This document shows positions 10,130-13,031 of a DNA stretch of 13,031 bases, piece after piece. The notes under the pieces were generated by a model that was given only the letters and a program-made list of their open reading frames with translations, was not told where the DNA came from and ran no database searches. Position 1 is the stretch's first letter; every line of letters starts with the position of its first letter. The translations under genes were made by a program, and so were the position numbers. Source of the stretch: Brachionus plicatilis (Eukaryota > Rotifera > Eurotatoria > Ploima > Brachionidae); the NCBI GenBank assembly GCA_010279815.1, contig QEOQ01000310.1, positions 372,441 to 385,471 of the forward strand. Reading direction: 5' to 3'.

Positions 10130-11791
10130 AACATACTGCATTTACGGAACTAATTTTAAACTTATAGCAAAAAAAGTTATTCAATTTTTTACATTTTTTT
10201 CTGTACTTTTGTACTGAACCTCACAGAATCCTAAAAACAGAACATTCGTTTTACTAAAAAAATTTTTAAAAAGGAAATATTTTTTCATCATTCTTAAAAG
10301 ATATGAGTTTTAATATATCATCTTCTAGATACTTTAATTCTTAAACTTCCATTCAATTCAGATTGATCTTTGTAAGCTAATTAAAAAATTATCTTTTTAA
10401 TAAATTTCTTTTCCCTCAATAGATTATTTTTAAAAATCAAAAATGAACTTTTTGGAAAATGAAAACTATTTGATTTTTAAAATTACTCAAAGCAATTAAG
10501 GCAATATTAAATTTTAATTTAAATTAGTCGATTAATTAGTTACAACGCTAATTATTATTTTTTCTTCAAAGGGTTAGACTTAATTTCGATTTTATTCTTA
10601 ATCGAAAATGTTTTTTTGCCAAACTTAATTTCATTTAATAGCTTATAAAAATTTATAACAAAAATGTAAATAATTTATCTATTTTGACTCTTAATTTTAT
10701 TCCTAATTAGCTAAAAATAAATGATAATTAAAATGAAAATTTCATTTTCTTAGATATGTTTATTGGGAATTTATGACGAATTTAAAGTTTAAGTGGTATT
10801 CAGCAGCATAAAAAGTAAATTCATGATAATTTGTATCTATTGGAAAAAGATTATTATTAAGTCTGATATAATTCAAACATTATTTAAAGATCAAGATAAT
10901 GAAACTTTTTATTTTGACGTATTATCACATTTTAAGCCATACTTGGATTTGCTTTAAAAATAAATTTATAAAAGAAATGTGATTAAAAAATTTTAATTGG
11001 CAATTTAAAGACACTATTTTGACGAATTTTAAAGATCAATATTTTTCCTATGTAGTAATAAACTGTTAACAAAAAAAAAAATGTTTATTAATTAAATGTT
11101 TATAAGCTATTTATTTAGATTGTATTCTAAACAAATAAATTTTATTTATAGACAGAGTTTTAAATCCGATCTATTCAATTAATACACATTTTTAATGCGA
11201 TATTTTGCTTAACTGTTATTTTTGGTAATTTATTCACTACATTAAAAATTCGCTCCGAATAAAAATAAAATTAAGATATTTAAATTCAAACCTTTTCCCT
11301 ATTACTAATTACTTTTATTTATTTTTTGTTTTAGATTTTAAAAAATTATTTTTGTTTACTTAATTACTTGAAGAAATTTAAGTTTTCACTTGACTATGAT
11401 TTTAAACTTAGACGTAAAATAGGGTTTTTAAACCAAAAGTTTCGATTTTTCAAAGTGATCTGTTGCCAAACTTATAAATTAGTCCCATGTTTAAATTATT
11501 TTGCATGCGAGACCCTACTAAATTCAAAGGCTTCAAAATTAATCTTGTTTTTGCTTTAAAATTGTGTGTCTCTCTTTTAGAGTACTTTTTCAATATCAAA
11601 CCTAAATATTTTAAGCTCTAGAAAATTGAATTTAAAAAAAAATAATTCTAGATTTTAAAAATATTTGTAAAAAATATACGAATCGGCAAAAATTATTTTA
11701 AAAGTCTTAGTTTTTCAAAAAATTTGTTTTATTAAATTAAAAAAAAGCAATATCCATAAAATTTTCTAGACAATTAGATAATGTAAAAATA

Positions 11792-11863
11792 GAAAAATTT
11801 GTCAGGTCTCAAAAATTAGAGCTTTATTCGCTCCAGAATTAGAGCAAAGTTGACAGATTTTTC
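11792..11863. repeat. Small inverted repeat with internal direct repeat
   Basis: GAAAAATTTGTCA (11792-11804) pairs with TGACAGATTTTTC (11851-11863) at 12 of 13 positions. Between them lie two similar direct units, CTCAAAAATTAGAGC and CTCCAGAATTAGAGC. A flanking AAAGTCTTA/TAAGACTTT pair lies further out. It may be a decayed small foldback. Significance is modest in DNA this AT-rich. Confidence 0.35.
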
Positions 11864-12019
11864 GGTGTAAGACTTTCAAAATCCTATTTGAAAATTAGAA
11901 ATATTTGAAAGTATTCTTTTCTATGTCTTAAAATATTTATTCGCATCTACTCTAATTTTTCCTTGAATTTTAATTAAAAAATAAAAAAATAATTAATATT
12001 ATAAAAAAATTTTATTTAG

Positions 12020-12930
12020 GTATCAGCATTGATTTAATTCTGAACGAAATATCTCGTTTGTACAGACATCAAGATTATGTGTTCACATCTACAAGCAATT
12101 TAGCTGTTCATGGAGGCCAGATGCCATTAATGACCAACAACAACCAAAATTTATCTCCTGTTTTGCATTTTTCCAACCACAACTATGAAATTGTAGCCGA
12201 AGAACATCCGGTAATTGATGCCGAAAAGTCGCCTTATATGATGCTTAACAAACACACAAATGACATTTATTTCAACAAGGAAAATTTTCTAAAAGAAGAC
12301 ATGGCTCATATACCCAAAGACGTTTCTTCCTTGTCCAACATTGAGGACAACAATATGGACTCGATGAATTCTAGCAATGGAAGCAAGTCAATCAAGAACA
12401 AAAAGAGCAAAACTCAGCCCAAAGAAGTGGGCAGTCAACCTCAAGGAATCAAAACTATAAAAGAAAACTTTGCCAATCTTTTTTTGTCCAAAAAAACTCA
12501 TACTAATGACTCAGAAGTTTATAAAACAATTGAAATGGAAGCAAATAGGTTTAGGAAAAATGATGACGGTTCTAATTTTAGAATAAAAACGCGGACCTCT
12601 CAGGCATTTCAATTCTTAAAATCGAAACCACCTTTGTCGGTCGCTCAAAAAATTAAGTCGCATCAAAATTCCGAAGACGATAATCTTGACTTTTATGATG
12701 CAAATCATGTCTTGGGCTCGTTTGAGCCAAATCAGGCTCATAATCAGGAAAGTAATGTGCACAATAGAATGAGTTATCCGGTGAATGACAGAATGTCCAA
12801 AACTACGGCCACTGCCAAGCGTCTTTTGTTCAATTTCATTTCGGGTAATTCGAACAATTCGAAAGAAAATCAAAATAGACCACAACAATTCCAAACAAGG
12901 CGTTTATCTGATTATCATCGACCAACCAAA
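12020..12930 (+). CDS. PTB-domain protein (RGS12/loco-like), second exon: PTB C-terminal helix and linker
   Basis: Spliced to the exon at 6144-6858, this exon starts by completing Gly227 and then reads ISIDLILNEISRLYRHQDY (228-246), an amphipathic helix of the kind that closes a PTB fold. Residues 250-530 show no folded domain and are rich in Asn, Ser, Lys and Gln. An Asn/Ser/acidic stretch covers about 329-348 and a Lys-rich stretch (KNKKSK) about 351-358. A KPPLS segment lies near 428-433. A basic RRLSDY motif at 520-525 fits a PKA-type RRxS phosphosite by consensus only. The end is AAA before GTAAGT (12931), phase 0. RGS12 also has a long disordered linker between PTB and RGS domains, so an RGS domain is expected in later exons outside the window. 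The TTG at 12058 is an ordinary Leu codon (240), not a start. Unspliced, the frame would end VS-stop at 12937-12939. Confidence 0.75.
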
Positions 12931-13031
12931 GTAAGTTAATAGAGGTTTTAAAATTATATAAAATTAAAAAACCTTTGTGAAATTTTTTTAGTGAATATTT
13001 GATAAACTTAACAAAAATGATTCAAAAATTT
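12931..13031 (+). other. Start of next intron, or 3' end of the gene
   Basis: GTAAGT at 12931-12936 is a consensus donor in phase 0. Within the window the only plausible acceptor is TTTTTTTAG ending at 12991, which would define a 61-base intron. The following exon would then begin with TGA in frame, ending the protein at Lys530. Otherwise the true acceptor lies beyond the window. No polyadenylation signal can be assigned with confidence. Confidence 0.5.

Larger units (their letters stand above)
6859..12019 (+). other. Large intron (5161 bp) splitting the PTB domain
   Basis: The donor is GTAGGC at 6859, following TCAG. The acceptor is TTTTATTTAG ending at 12019. The phase is 1 on both sides: a lone G before the intron and GT after it restore a Gly codon. 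The join links the last PTB strand to an amphipathic helix, which supports this pairing over others. The intron body is very AT-rich. It contains foldback repeats at 7893-8177 and 9978-10129, a small inverted repeat at 11792-11863 and a protein-like island at 8382-8489. A TTG-started 63-codon frame at 11368-11559 has no recognisable content. No nested gene can be supported. Confidence 0.75.

Noticed and set aside
11368..11559. 63-codon frame on the + strand
   Set aside because: It opens with TTG, has no ATG, and gives a Phe/Lys/Leu-rich peptide without motifs. It lies inside the large intron.
12058..12060. TTG as a translation start of a separate downstream gene
   Set aside because: It is an internal Leu codon; the frame is open upstream to a good acceptor at 12019.
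12616..12894. 92-codon frame on the - strand
   Set aside because: A shadow of the real + strand linker exon; an Ile-rich peptide with no recognised domain.

Overview
The window looks like invertebrate animal nuclear DNA. Its non-coding sequence is extremely AT-rich, with long A and T runs. Two islands of clearly higher GC behave as protein-coding exons with good GT/AG borders. A monogonont rotifer-like genome would fit the composition and the small-exon style, but this is a weak guess; all that is well supported is a metazoan with introns. No bacterial-type operons, rRNA, tRNA or CRISPR array were found.

The one well-supported gene lies on the + strand. One exon (6144-6858) and a second (12020-12930) are separated by a 5161-base intron. 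The splice phases match exactly: one base of a Gly codon before the intron, two after it. The join also completes a single fold. The first exon encodes a phosphotyrosine-binding (PTB/PID) domain up to its last beta strand, and the second begins with the C-terminal helix such domains need. The details resemble the PTB domain of RGS12/loco regulators of G-protein signalling: a YIGSI start, an SL-hydrophobic strand, an FF-[GA]-LV strand and a TSC-x-x-F strand. The second exon continues as a long polar, probably disordered linker ending at a strong donor, GTAAGT. The frame is also open upstream of the first Met to a good acceptor, so the gene probably extends beyond the window on both sides. In the RGS12 layout a PDZ domain would lie upstream and RGS, Ras-binding and GoLoco domains downstream; none of these is visible here.

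Layout: 1-6143 is AT-rich non-coding sequence with a near-perfect 81-base inverted repeat at 1406-1617 and a few weak open frames. 6144-6858 is the PTB exon. 6859-12019 is the large intron, holding two further foldback repeats (7893-8177 and 9978-10129) and a short protein-like island (8382-8489). 12020-12930 is the linker exon. 12931-13031 is the start of a further intron or the 3' end.

Beyond the gene, the most notable signal is the foldback repeats. Three hairpins and one isolated site share a core close to TGCAGAGTTTTGCAGA, which suggests one small family of non-autonomous, MITE-like foldback elements lodged in and around this gene.
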